Shown one piece after another: positions 1-11,382 of a stretch of DNA of 64,000 bases. Made by a program: the position numbers and the translations under genes. The notes beneath the pieces are model-generated. The model was not told where the DNA came from. It did not search any database and saw only the letters and a program-made list of their open reading frames with translations. Within the stretch, counting starts at the first letter, position 1. Each line of letters opens with the position of its first letter. The stretch comes from Mrakia gelida (taxonomy: Eukaryota; Basidiomycota; Tremellomycetes; Cystofilobasidiales; Mrakiaceae): positions 2,108,001 to 2,172,000 of the forward strand of contig BRON01000004.1 in the NCBI GenBank assembly GCA_024345305.1, in the 5' to 3' direction.

Positions 1-1
1 G

Positions 2-1024
2 AAGGACAAGACGTTCAAGAAGGTCCTGGTCGCGGCTGGACCAGGAAACCAAGGGCTGGATGGACTTGTGGCTGCTAGGCACCTTGGTGAGTTCAGTGGG
101 AGAGGGAGGACGAGGGAAGGGACGAGATGGTTGAGCTCGAGCTCACCTTCCTTCCTTTCCTTTCCTCGTTTGTTCGAAGCTCACTTCGGATACGAGACGG
201 TCGTTTACTTGCCCAAAGTGAGATCTACATACCTCTAAGCTTCCTCTCGAGTCCAAGTGGTGCTGACAGATTTGCTCTACAGCCTGGATCGAAACCTCTC
301 TCGTTCGCTCTCTTGAAGCAGGTCCAGAACCTCGATCTCCCCGTCGTGAGCTCGCTCGAGGATTTCGAGAAGGAGCTTGGGAAGGCTGATTGTGTGCTTG
401 ATGCCCTGTTCGGTGAGTTCATCCCTCAACCTGCCTCGAGAAGGACGAGGATCGAGAAACGGAAGGACTCCGAAACTGATGAGCTCGACCTCTCCTTCTC
501 GTTCGCAGGCTTCAACTTCCGTCCTCCTCTGCGAGAGCCCTTCACGGCTGTTCTCCCTCTGCTCTCCAAGACCAAAGTGCCCATCCTCTCGGTCGACATC
601 CCATCGGTCAGTCCAGTGTCCTTGGTGATACCTGCCTCCTCCTGGAGAGCCCGAGACTGACTCTCATCCTTGTTCGTTCGACCCCGTCCAGGGATGGGAC
701 GTCTCTCTCGGTCCTCTGCCTTCCTCCGTCACTTCCTTCCCAGCGCTCAAACCCTACGCTCTCATCTCTCTCACAGCTCCGAAGGAAGGGACGAGGTTCT
801 TTGGTGGTAGGAAGCACTGGTTGGGCGGGAGGTTCATTCCGCCGTGAGTCTCCCACCTTGTCGTTCGTCGAGAAGAGCGAAAGCTGACCGATGATGGTTT
901 GATCGCGAACAGTGCCATGGACAAGCAGTTCGAGCTCAACCTCCCCACTTACCCTGGTACCGATGGGATCGTCGAGATCGAGTCTCTGGGCGAGAAGCCA
1001 AAGGAGGAGGAGGACGAGGCTTGA
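2..1024 (+). CDS. NAXE: NAD(P)H-hydrate epimerase (YjeF N-terminal domain), 5' end outside window
   Basis: NAD(P)HX epimerase interconverts the R and S forms of damaged, hydrated NAD(P)H so that the dehydratase can repair them. Six exons are visible: 2-86, 180-217, 283-412, 509-606, 692-843 and 913-1024, all joined by GT-AG introns in phase. The reading starts inside the nucleotide-binding loop ([16 protein letters not shown]) and continues with [32 protein letters not shown] and the C-terminal block [10 protein letters not shown], all family landmarks. The usual loop is GPGNNGGDG; here NQGLD replaces NNGGD, a mild departure. The tail is acidic (KPKEEEDEA). The start codon and at least the first part of the domain lie upstream of the window. 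Family assignment is firm; activity is inferred. Confidence 0.93.
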
Positions 1025-1214
1025 CGAGCGAGTCGAGTCGCGACGCGTTTCTGATGAACTTTTTACGACGGCGATTGATGACCTCCCTTTCCCACCCTTT
1101 TCTTTCGAGCCAGCAAGCACTTGTCAAATCCATACGTCATCACGTGTCGTTACTAAGACATCTTCGTTGTCGTCAGGTCGTTACAGGAAATCTACGTCGA
1201 CAAGAGCAGCCCGT

Positions 1215-1955
1215 TCAAAACCACCCATCCTTCCTCCCGACCCCAACCGCAACAATCTCCCCTCTCCCCTTCTTTCCCCTTCCAACCGTCATCGCCCCTT
1301 CCCTCCCACCAAACGTCAACCCACTAACCTTCACGCCGCTCCATTTCTCCAACCCCTCCCGTCCTCCTCGTCGTCCAATCGATCCCCACCGCTCGACCTT
1401 CTCATCCGACGAGACGACGTTCCTGTTCCCACCACCGACTCTCCACTCCTCTCCCAGCCTCAAAGCCTGAATGAGATCCTCTCGTCTCTTCTTGGGCGGG
1501 GTAGGAGGAGTGACTTGGAGTTGAAGAAGAGGACCGCGTCGAGGGGCGGGTCGAGGTGGCGAGTTCGGGTTTGCTGAAGAGGAAAACGAGTCGGTTGCAG
1601 GGACGAAGCAGGGCATGGAGGGTCGATGTTTGAGGGCCGAAGGGGAAGTGATGATCGTGAGGGTGTTGTTCTGGAAGCGAACGAGGGAGCGAAGGAGCGA
1701 TATCGTCAGGTCTTTGGGAGATGAACGACGACGCGTCGCAGTCTCGAACGAGCGACCAGAAAAAGAGAACGAATAACTCACATTCCCAACAGCAGACCTC
1801 TTCAAACTCAGCTGAACTTTCCCTCCTCTTCTTCCGATAGACTTCAAAGCCAGCGCTGGAGGGGGTGGGACGGCGGAGGATTCGAGCTGAAGGGGAAGCA
1901 TTCGAATGGGTTGAGGAGGAGGGGAGGTCTGGGCAAGTCTAGGAGCACAGGACAT
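1215..1955 (-). CDS. uncharacterised protein, about 209 aa
   Basis: I do not recognise this gene. Two exons, 1955-1782 and 1670-1215, are separated by a 111-nt intron that keeps frame and holds the octamer GACGCGTC (1730) and a CTGAC branch region before a TTCCAG acceptor. Exon 1 begins MSCAPRLAQTSPPPQ and ends with a basic stretch (SIGRRGGKVQLSLKRSAVGN). Exon 2 contains NNTLTIITSPSALKHRPSM, then a Pro/Ser segment and KKRREDLIQALRLGEEWRVGG before a Gly/Arg-rich tail. No signal peptide or membrane segment is evident. It sits tail to tail with NAXE. The typical intron supports expression, but the sequence is of low complexity and the C-terminal third could be misassigned. Confidence 0.5.
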   Translation of the reverse strand: MSCAPRLAQTSPPPQPIRMLPLQLESSAVPPPPALALKSIGRRGGKVQLSLKRSAVGNVSYSFSFSGRSFETATRRRSSPKDLTISLLRSLVRFQNNTLTIITSPSALKHRPSMPCFVPATDSFSSSANPNSPPRPAPRRGPLLQLQVTPPTPPKKRREDLIQALRLGEEWRVGGGNRNVVSSDEKVERWGSIGRRGGREGLEKWSGVKVSGLTFGGREGAMTVGRGKKGRGEIVAVGVGRKDGWF

Positions 1956-2363
1956 CGTTTCGTTCGTTCACTCGTTCGTAATTGTCGTGGTTGGGAGAGA
2001 GCGAACGAAGACGAGAGGCCGGGACGAAAGAGACGAAGGAAGGCTGGTTTGGTTGATTTCAGTTTGGACGCGTCCCGCCGCCAGCGAACTGACGTTTCGT
2101 TCGCCCAGTTTGGAAGTTGGGTTGTGCGCAGAGGCTGATATCCTGGGAGAGAGTGTGCAGTGAGACTACTGTATAGAGCGGACGAGCTCGGGCAACGAGA
2201 ATCGAACAACGAGAAAACCGGCGTCGCGTCGCGTCTTGAGGTCATCGGAAACCTCGACTTCGACTTCTTTTGCCCCGGAGCCGGAGCGAACAATGCACAC
2301 ATCATCTCATCAAAAGTTTGGCCTTCTTCACCTCCCCATTCCAGCCGGTCACTATGCTCACAT

Positions 2364-3772
2364 TTATCTTCCCCTCCTCATCTGCCTCTCAACTAACTCC
2401 CTCACCCCACCCGTCGCCTCCCAATCCCGCTTCGTGATCCCTCCAATCCAAGCATCCTGCGAGCTACCCCTCTCTCTCTCCCTCCCATCCTCATCCAGCT
2501 CCCATCCTAACTCCTCGAGCGGATTGAACGCAGTCCCCTCGCTCCCGAACCGCCACGTCCATTTGTTCCGGACAATCCCCTCTGCTTTGAATCCCATACG
2601 GAGAGCAGCGTTGACGGAGGGTGCGTTGGAGATGGTAGCGGTCCATTGAGCTCGGCGGAGACCCAGTCCTCCTCCTGTACCGATTGAGAGAGTGGGCGAG
2701 GACGACGAGGGTGAAGGTCGAGGTTGGGTAGAGGTTTGAGTTGGAGGGGTGAAGATCCAAGTAAGGAAGAGGGAGAGAGCGTGTGTGAGAACGTGAGTTC
2801 TTCGGAAGGGAGGGAGGATCACGACGTAGCCTATCTCGGCTGACTGAGGAGGGTGTGAGACAAACGGACGACGCGTCGAAGGTCAGTCAGCCTTTGCTCG
2901 CTCTCGCGACGTTTCTCTCTAGGCAAGTGAGCGAAGAGAGCGGAAGAAAGACATCCGAATGGGTAAGCACTCACCAACGTCTCCAAATCACACAAATAAA
3001 GCCTCAACAGCCCAGCGAAGACGGGGTCCGTTCCCTTGGTCGTGTCGAGAACGGCGAACAAGACAGCCGTCTTGTCCTTTCGTCCTTCTTCCAGGAATCG
3101 AAGGACGGAAGGGAAGTCGTCTTTGGACCAAGGTCCTCCTCGGACGTAGCGACTGAAACGCGAGAAGGAAGAGAAGAACAGCGACAGGAAGGAGGGGGCG
3201 AGAGGAAGGGTGAGCTTCGAGATGAAGCGTGGAACGACCGAGTGACCGACATGGAGCAGGGCAAGATGGGAGAGACGAAGAGCTCACAAGATTCCTTCGG
3301 GATCGAGTTGGGATCCATCCAAGAAGGCTTGAGCGTGTAGAGAAGGCTGAGTCAGAGTACGAGCAAGCGAGCGAAGAGGGAGTCAGCGCAGGGAGCAGGA
3401 GAGCTTCCCTCGAGTCGAGCTCGTCTTTTTCACTCACGATGAAAGGCGTCACAGTGACCTTATCGCTCTTCAACTCCTGGACAGGGAATATGCAGTTGAG
3501 ATCGTATTCGCTTAAAGGCGTATCCTTGTGGGGAGCACGCTCGGGATCAGGCTGAGAGGGACGAGAAGGGAGTGAAGGAGAAGACCGAAAGGTGAGCTCG
3601 ACGTGGAGGTTCGAAGGGCGAACGAAGCGAGCAGCGAGCAATGAGAGGAGAGCTCACTAGGACCGGAGCTCGGAGCGTACCCTTGTTTAAGAAAGTCATA
3701 GGGAACGAGGAGAGATGGGGGAGTGTGAGGGGAGGGTGACCGTTGGGAGGTAAAGATGTGTTCGAATGACAT
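2364..3772 (-). CDS. GNAT family N-acetyltransferase (RimJ/RimL type)
   Basis: GNAT-fold enzyme that transfers acetyl from acetyl-CoA to an amine; the substrate is unknown. Exons read MSFEH..LLVPYDFLKQGYAPSSGP, then DLNCIFPVQELKSDKVTVTPFI, PSLHAQAFLDGSQLDPEGI, RYVRGGPWSKDDFPSVLRFL with FAVLDTTKGTDPVFAGLLRL, and finally SAEIGYVVILPPFRRTHVLT through GLGLRRAQWTATISNAPSVN and AALRMGFKAEGIVRNKW. The last two pieces are the acetyl-CoA loop region and the typical N-x-x-S-x-x-A-x-x-x-G-F-x-x-E-G motif. A Ser/Thr/Pro linker (about 30 residues) is inserted before that motif. All junctions splice in phase except exon 1 to exon 2, where no canonical site pair gives an open frame (see findings). The start at 3772 is chosen because upstream sequence looks like leader. 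Confidence 0.85.
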
Positions 3773-3973
3773 TGGAGGAGGGTGAGTGTTGAGCTGGAAG
3801 TTCAGACAAGCGATCGAGCTGAAGAACTTGGAGGGCTGACAAACAGCTCTGTTTCTTTCTCGTATCCCGCCTTCTTGATCCAAGCACTCCATCGACACTC
3901 GAGCAAGTAGCATCACTCGCACTAAAACAGTCTGTCTACGCCCCATCCATCGCCCGCTCGCCGACTCCCATCC

Positions 3974-6900
3974 TCATCCTCTCCCACTCCCAATCAACCC
4001 TTCCCAAACTCCCCAAATCCCTCCTCCACCCAACCATCCCAGCCCAAACCTCTCTCCTCCCAGCCCCCAACCTCCCAACCCAACGCCTCTTCTCCCCTGA
4101 GCCTGAGCTCTCCAAACCCCCACTCCCACCGCTCCCACAACCACCAGCACCGCGACTCCCACCGCCCACGAGGGGATGTTGACTCCGAAGGGTAACGACG
4201 AGATCGAACGAGAGCGAGAAGGTCGACGAACGATCCTTCCTGCTCGACCCTTCTCCTCCTTCTCCCTCGCCGCGTCGTCCTCGTCCTCCTCGTCCTGAGA
4301 GTCCACGTCCTCGACAAACGAGAGGTTGACCATCTCCCCTAAGCTCGCTACAATCCGTTCGGCTTCGATCACGCGTTCCTCTTCCCTTCCGATCTCTCGC
4401 TCGTACTCGTCGTGTTCGGATGGCGTTGTCGTCGTCGAGCGGGTTTGTTGCTCAAGTCGCGTTCGCCGTTCCTCCCATTCCTCCTCGTACGTGAAAACGA
4501 CGCTCCTAGCACCCATGACTTCCCCTACTCCCACTCCACCTTCGGCGAGGGGTTTGAAGGGCGGGTGAGAGGTGTAGAGCTGAGTGGTGAGCGCGAAGAG
4601 GGTTGGGAGGGGGAGGGGTGGGTGGTTGATGGGTGTTTCCGGGGAGGAGGGGGTGGAGGTCGTTTGTGGGAGAGGAGGTGGTGGTGTGGATGAGGGCTCG
4701 GTGGTAGGTGGGGTGGTGGTGGGTGGAGTTGGGGGGTCCGTTGATGCTGGAGTCGGTGTTGGTGTCGAGGAGACGAGGAACGGAGGGAGGGACGAGAGCG
4801 TTGTGTGTAGGAGACCTGGGTCAGAGGCGAGGTAGGGCGAGAGGGTGAGGATGAGGGGTTTCTTGGAGATAATGATCTGTGAGAGCGAGGCGAAGACGCG
4901 AAGGAACTCAGAGACGAACAACACGGGCGCGTCGAACGAGGCGCAGAAGCGAGAGAGGAGACTTACAGCGACCGAAAGGTAAACGACCACAACGGGGTTA
5001 TGGCTGAGCAGGAAGTCGAAGAGGAGTTGGATGATAGGGAAGGAGTCGACGTCGTGTGAGAAGAGGGTGAGGAGCCACGAGAGAGCGAAGAACGGCAGGG
5101 GTGTTGCTCTGTTCGGACGAAACGAACGCGAAGGAGTCGACGCGTCAGTTCAGCTCAGCTCCGTCTCTCTCTATTCTCCCTCCTCGCCTTAACGAAAAAT
5201 TCACCAACACGTCAACTCACTGGTTAACAAGCTTGCTAAGTTCTGGATCCGCCACTCTCAGCAATCGTTTCATCAACCTGAAACCCAGACCAACCCAAAT
5301 CGAAAGACGCGTCAGTCCACTCGAATTCGGTCTCGGCTCGTCCTTCCCCTCATCTGCCTATCCTGCCCTGCCCTCAAGCGAGCAAGTACCACCCACCTCA
5401 GCAACCCCATAACAGGCTCCAACCCCTCTCCCATCCCATCCCTAATCCTAAACAAGCTCAACCTCTCCAAACATCTCGCACACAACTCGGCTCGTTCCCT
5501 CTCCCACGCTTCCCTCTGCTGCTTCTCCTTCTCGCTCTCCTCCTGGACTGCGAGGGAGTCTCCAGTCCCATTCACATGACCGTTCACTCCCACTCCGAAT
5601 CCAAGCCCGTTGAGCTGCTGCTGGTGTTGATGATGATGCTGGGACGGGCTCCTCGACCTCGAGTGTTGTGGCGTGTGGGAGGAAGGCGTGTGGGTCGTTG
5701 TTGCGCTGTTACTCGCAGGTAGGAGAGTCGAGAGGGGAAAGAACGTAAGGAGGAGAACGGAGGAGATGTCGTGGAAGCCCTGTTTGAACGAAACGAGCGC
5801 GTCGAGGTCAGTTCGAGCGAGCGAACGAGCGAACGAACGAGCGATAGATGGAGGAAGGGAAAGAGAGGACGACTGGCGAACCTGGAAGTACCGAAACGGA
5901 GGATGCCTCCTCATGACGGTGACGATCAGAGCATGGAGGGAGGATTGAAGGAGGAGTCTGTTCTTGTGGGTCACTGGAGGAGGAGCGAAACGAGGCGAGG
6001 GAAAGGAAGGGGAGGAAAGGGACGCGTCAGGGTCGAGTTTGTTCGTTGTTCGTTTCGCCCTTCCGCTCCCTCGTTTCCTCTCCCTTCTCTTCCAGGATAA
6101 GCATATAGAGACGAGCCCACTCACCTTCCGGCCAAACGACGAACCCCCTCCTCGTATCCAACCGAATCTGTCCTTCGTCCTTGTGAACCTCCAACTCCTC
6201 CGCTTTCCCACCTTCGAACAACCCCCACTCGATGGGAGCTGCTGCTGCTGTTGTTGTCGAGGAGGAGTAGTACGCTGGTGGTGGTGGGGAGGTAGGTGGA
6301 GGGGAGGAGGGTAAGGGTGGAAGATGAGCGAACGATTGAGAAGGGGACGGGAAGAGGAGGGAGTTGGAGGAGGTGGGTTCGTCCATCGTGGGTTGGGTTC
6401 GGTGGAAGAGGGAGGGCGAGGAGGAGCGGGAACGGGAGCGTGAGTGCGAGTCGGTTGAGGTCGAGATGATGGAAGAGGACATAGTGTTGTTGGTTTCCTT
6501 GGTGGTCGAGATGAAGGAAGAGTCGAGGATCGAAGTCGCAAGGGAGGACGAAGAGGAAGTTGAGCTCGAGCTCGCCAAGGTACCATCTCCCTTCCCTCCT
6601 CCGTTTACTCTCCCTCTCCCCTCCTCCTCGGTATCATCCGCTTCCAATCCAGCGACCCAGCTGCCCTCCATCCCATCCGTACTAGATCTCGAGCTCTCCT
6701 CCTGTTCGTGTTGATGGTGAAGGGAGGAGGTCGAGGAGGAGGAAGAAGAAGAGGAGGAGTCGGGTTGGATCCATGATTCCGAGAGTGGATGAGTCGACGA
6801 CGAGGAAAGCGAGGGAGTGAGAGATCCTTCCCTCGTAGCGGATATAGGCGTCGGAGGCAAATCCAGAGCGGGAGGAGGAGGCGAACGCTCGACGATGTTG

Positions 6901-7191
6901 ACCTCGACCTCCTTCCCTTCCCTGTCCTCGTTCGTCTCCTTCGAAGTCGTTAACCCCAGAAGGAAAGGCCTGATCAAACAAACGAGCATATCAACCTCCT
7001 TATCTCTTCGGCCAGACAAGTCGTATAGAAACGTTCGCGACTCACCAAACCCTCGCCCTCGTCTGATCATCGACGAACCCTCCCTCCAGCGAAGCGAGCT
7101 CCCGAAGTTGATCCAGATCCTGAGACGAAAGAGCAGAGAGGATGGATTCCTTCTTGAGAGCGAGGAAGGGGGAGAAGGGTGGAGAGGACAT
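3974..7191 (-). CDS. TBC-domain Rab GTPase-activating protein, Gyp8/TBC1D20-like, tail-anchored
   Basis: Rab GAP of the ER-anchored TBC1D20/Gyp8 type. Exon 1 (MSSPPFSPFLALKKESI ... LRELASLEGGFVDDQTRARVW) matches the family N-terminus and continues into PFLLGL. After a very long Ser/Thr/Pro/Glu insertion (roughly 260 residues) the domain resumes with HKDEGQIRLDTRR, carrying the catalytic arginine-finger pattern I-x-x-D-x-x-R, then RYFQGFHDISSVLLL with the glutamine finger (Y-F-Q-G where Y-Y-Q-G is usual). Later exons give LMKRLLRVADPELSKLVNQ, LPFFALSWLLTLFSHDV and FDFLLSHNPVVVVYLSVA. The C-terminus has one hydrophobic segment (SWAVGVAVLVVVGAVGVGVW) before a Gly-rich tail, which fits a tail anchor in the ER. 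Introns carry GACGCGTC at 5139, 5306 and 6021. Confidence 0.88.
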
Positions 7192-7402
7192 CTTCTGGGA
7201 AAAAGAAGAAAGGAACGAAGAGAGGAAAGGGATGGGAAGCGAGCTCGATGTCGGGAGGGAGCGAGAGAGCGAGGCAGCGAGGTTGGGGAGCCGTCCGTTC
7301 TACGTGCGTCGCTTTTCGGTAGGGGTTGATTTTTGGTTCGTTGAGAGCGTGCGAGTATGCATAGGTAGTCGTATAGGATGCGTACGTCGCTCAAGCTCAA
7401 GC

Positions 7403-9215
7403 CTAATCCAACCCACCAGCAACCTCCCCTTTCCCAACCTCCTCCTCTTCTTCCTCGTCCGAATCCAACTCGGCCCTCCTGTTCTCCTCCTCCTCAACCT
7501 TCAAAGCAGCCAAGATCTCCTCCCTGAACGCGAGCAGCTCAGCCGACGAGGGTTCGTACTCCAGTCCGAGGTTGATGGCGCTGTGAGAAACGAAAGGGGA
7601 ACGGGTGTGAGTGGGAGAAGAGGAGGAGGAGAGAGACGCGTCGCGAGAGAGAGAGAGAGATGGAAGGTGGGAGGGAGAGACTCACGAGAGAGCGTCTCGA
7701 GGCCGGGAGAGGCCGAGGAGAGCTCTGAAAGGACGGGCAGCAGGAGAGAGGATGTTCGCGTTAGTTAAAGAGAGCGAAGGAGTCGAGGCCGGGCGAGTGG
7801 AGAGAAAGAGGGACGACGAGGGAGCAAGGAATCGAGACTCACTTCGCCTTCCTGAAATGACCCTTCGACCAAGGTCGCTTCATCTTCACAACCGCATCGG
7901 CATCAGCGTAGCTTGCTGCCCACTGCGCACGAAACCAACACCAAAGCGAGAACGAGTCAGCCTTTTGTTCGAGCTCGAGCTCGAACTCGTCTCGTCCGTC
8001 CCAACCTCCCCTCCCGCCTCCCTCCCTCCCCACCCACCCACCCATCTCGCCGAAGCGAGTCAAACTCACATCTCCCATAGCTCCATACGCAGCACTCCTA
8101 TTACATAGCACAGTACTCATCTCCTCCTTGAAGATGCCCGAAGCTTCCCAGGGCATTCGTTGGGAGGCGACGGCGAGGGAGGCAGAGTAAAGGAGGATGG
8201 ATTGATCGTACGAGCGGGCTTTGAATTTGGCCTGGGAGGGTGGTGGGATGAAGAGGAGGGGGTTAGTGGGTGGGATGTGGGAGGGGGGGATGAGGGGTGT
8301 GTGGAAGAAGGGGAGAGTGAAGGTGGGGAGGAGATGGGAGAGTTGTTGAGCTTCGTTCGTTCGTTCCCTTCCTCCTTCGTGTCCTTGTCCTTCCTTCGAG
8401 CGAGTGATCCCACAGCCCCAGCCTTTCCCTTCTTCTGCGTATATATTTCCGCGTCTCCCTCGCCTCCCCTCCGTTCCCAAGCCCCGATCAAAAAAGATCC
8501 ATCCAACCTCTCTCGAGCGAAAGAACTCACATTCCCCTCATCCTTCAACTTAACGACCTGAGCGCTCCTTCCCTGATCGATCTTCTGAGGCGGCGGTGGA
8601 ATCGCCTGAGGAGGAGCCGTCTTGAACAGCTTGGCGAGCGAGTTGATCCCATCCACGATTTCGGAAGGAGTCGGATCTCCTTGGACGAGCGAAGGCGAGG
8701 ATGAGAGGAAGTCGGCGGGGAGGGAGAGAGAGTGCTCCGTTCGGTTCAGGACGAAGGGGAGGGAGGTGAAGGGCTGAGCGAAAGGGACGAGGAGAGAGGA
8801 GGTTAGTCTGTATGTGCTGCGGAAAGTAACCAACAACAACGTCCCAAGGGGGGGAGGAGGAAAGAATAGAGGCGAGCGAACGCTGGCGAGCGTCGAGCTC
8901 AACCCTCCCTTCCCTTCCCTTTGCCCTTCGGTTCGAGCGCACTCACCTCGTCGTCTATGCTAGGAAGTGTCTGCGCTCTCTGAAGGTTCTGCTGCTTGTT
9001 GTTTTCGAGCTGAGCTTGATGCTGCATCTGAGCTTGAAGGAAGGCTTGCTGTTGAGCTGGGTTCATCCCTGGTGGACCTTGGAACGTGTGGGTCGTGCCA
9101 GGAGGAGGGCCGCCTGATGTTGGTGGAGGAGGGGGAGGCGCCTGGAAACAATGGATGGTCAGCTCGATGCGTACGTTAGGAGGAGAGGGAGGAGATGGGA
9201 GCTTACGGTGGACAT
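7403..9215 (-). CDS. SEC72: ER translocation complex subunit Sec72 (TPR protein)
   Basis: Cytosolic TPR subunit of the Sec63/Sec62/Sec71/Sec72 post-translational translocon; in the family it docks Hsp70-type chaperones at the ER. The first exon is only MST; exon 2 is a Pro/Gln-rich N-terminus ending QTLPSIDDE. Then come the family core (FVLNRTEHSLSLPADFLSS, VQGDPTPSEIVDGINSLAKL), TPR-like helices (AKFKARSYDQSILLYSASLA, EEMSTVLCNRSAAYGAMGD, ASYADADAVVKMKRPWSKGH, FRKAKALLGLSRPRDAL) and AINLGLEYEPSSAELLAFRE with an acidic end. The start at 9215 is fixed by the in-phase MST/APPPPP splice. Length and order fit the family. The Cns1/TTC4 co-chaperones are related TPR proteins, but the LSLPADFLSS...EIVDGIN block is specific to Sec72. 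Confidence 0.92.
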
Positions 9216-9566
9216 GCTGGCGAGGGGAAGATGGTTGATGGGGAGGAAGGAGGAGGTGAGCTGGCGTCGAGGTTGAGCTCGACGAGATCTCGGAGATTTA
9301 TTTTATTCTTGAGATGTCCCTCCGATTAGTGAGAGTGAGAAATAGCGCGTAGGTGTGGGCGAGCTCGAAATTAGGGCGAGAAAGGAAAGAAGAATGAACG
9401 GACAGCGAATGCGAGAGAAGTAGATCGAACGCGTCGACGTCGCTGCTCCTCCTCGTCTCGTTGGTCACCTCTCCGATCGCTTCACCCTATCCCGATTTTC
9501 CTTCGGCTCTCTCCTTCCTCCTCATCGTCTCCACTTCTGCCCAATCGTTTGAGAAAACACAGCTCA
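9216..9566. other. intergenic, between SEC72 start and IES2 stop
   Basis: About 350 bp that should hold the SEC72 promoter and leader and the end of the IES2 transcript. A short A/T-rich run (ttattttattcttg) lies near 9300. The near-octamer AACGCGTC occurs at about 9429. No gene or RNA is visible. Confidence 0.5.
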
Positions 9567-11156
9567 TCACATCACACCTTCCCCTCCGCCCTTCACCATC
9601 GCCTGCACCACCTTCAAATGCTCAACCCCACACCCACCCCACCCTTCCTGCCACTCCCTACTCCCGCCCCCAACAACCCTATACTTCCTGTCCTTCCCAC
9701 ATCCCTCAACCTTACAAACTCCCTTCCCTCCCGTCTTCACCACCGCATCTCCCTCTCCCACCACCGCTCCCGGCCCTGTCAGTTTCGCTAGGTACACCGG
9801 ATCCTCAGGCGCCGAGAGGGTGACTTGGAAGATGCCAGTCTTGATGGAGGTGATGGTTCTGAAGACGGTCGGTGGAGGAGGAGGGAGAGCAGCTGCTGCT
9901 CGAGAGGAAGGCGAGTCGTTGAGGTTTTGGGAAGGGTTGGCGGAACGAGCGGCTCCTCGGCCGCGAGAGGATTGGGATTTGAGGAGACGGTTGATGGTTT
10001 CGATCTGGGGTGGGTGAGTGGGTTGGGTGGGAGGAATGAAGAATGAGATGGGTGGGAGGATGGAGGCAGAGGGGAAACAGGAGGTTCAGTTTCGACGACG
10101 CGACGACGAGCAGAAAGGACGAGCGAAAGAGAGACGCACCTTATCATCCTCCAACTTCTTCTCACTCTGATTCTTCCTCCTCCTAGCCGTTTCAGCTCTT
10201 CGTGCTTCTCGCTCGGCCTCGGTGAGGGTGAAGCCTTTGAACTCTGTGGGAGTGGGAACGCGAGACGAGGAGGGGAAACGAACGCGTGTCAGTTTCCATC
10301 GTCTTGCCCTTAAGGCTCCTCTCGTCCCCTCTTCGAAGACAGCGAGCGAAGGATCCGTACAGCCGACAGAGAAAATACAAAGCGAACACTCACCAGCAGG
10401 CAACTCCAACAACTCCCCACTCAAGCTCATATCCCCTTGAGCAGCTCTCTGCCTCGCCGTCAGATGCGAATTCGCGAACGGATCCAGTCTCGACCTCCTC
10501 TCTGCTGGTTCCTCCTCCTGTTCCGAGTCGCTGAAGATGTCGTCGTCCGAGAGAGCGGTGGCAGCGGGAGTGTCGTTGGTGTCCGAGTCTTCGAGTTCGT
10601 CCTCTTCTTCGAGTTCTTCTTCGTCCTCCTCGTCGTCGTCGTCGTCGGCGGAGGAGGGTTCAAGCTCGTCTTCGTCTTGTTGAGCTGGTGGACGACAGAA
10701 GGCGAGAAGAGAGAGGGTGAGGGGGAGGTGGGGAGTTAGAGGAGATGAGAAGAAAGAGGAGAGGGACGGAGGCGCGTCAAGAAAGAGGGAAAGAGTTGAC
10801 GCGTCAAACGACACCCCGAGGGAACGCAACGACACGAAACAAAAGACGGCCTCCGACTCACCAGGTTCCTCAAACTCCACAGCTCTGCCTTTCCCCTTCC
10901 CACTACTATCCCTCGCACTCTTCATCGACGAAGTTCCTGCTCCTCCCTTCCCTGCCTTCCCTCCACCCCCTCCTCCAGCGGGACTGCTGGGACCACTGAC
11001 GTCCGAGCTGAGCTTGAGCTTGATCTTGAACGCTCCTCCGTCGGTCTTCTGCTTCTTGGAGGGAGATGGTCGAGAGCTGAAGGAGGAAGCTCCTGGTGGT
11101 GGGAGAGGTCGGGAGGTGGAGGCTGCTCGATCGGGAGAGGAGGGAGGGGAGGACAT
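9567..11156 (-). CDS. IES2: INO80 chromatin-remodelling complex subunit Ies2/INO80B
   Basis: Subunit of the INO80 remodeller that stimulates ATPase and nucleosome sliding. Exon 1 (MSSPPSSPDRAASTSRPL) is disordered and includes AFKIKLKLSSDVSG; exon 2 is a long acidic tract (DEDELEPSSADDDDDEEDEE) ending SLSGELLELPAG. Next is the PAPA-1 block EFKGFTLTEAEREARRAETA RRRKNQSEKKLEDDK followed by ETINRLLKSQ, and the last exon carries VTLSAPEDPVYLAKLTGPG with a zinc-knuckle/HIT-like end C-x4-C-GKDRKYR ... GCGVEHLKVV. This domain order is characteristic of Ies2/INO80B. The start at 11156 is the only good ATG. Introns contain GACGCGTC (about 10797). Nucleus is the expected location. Confidence 0.9.
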
Positions 11157-11382
11157 GGAGGAGGAGGAAGAGGCTTGGGAGGAGGGACCTGGGAAGGAGA
11201 GGGAAGAGAGCGAGGTTGTGTGAGTTAGCGAGAGGTTCTCGAGGAAGAGTGAGAAGCGAGGCAGCGTGGCGAGGGTTGAAGAAGCGAGGCGAGATGAAGA
11301 AGGGTGGGAAGGAGAAGGAAGTTGAGCTCGCTCGCTCCTCAGTGCCTCAGTCTCTGCGGGATCCAGCCAAGGCTAGATAAGG

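Noticed and set aside
2236..2649. Plus-strand open frame of 137 codons
   Set aside because: It is antisense to the GNAT catalytic exon, whose family motifs read on the minus strand.
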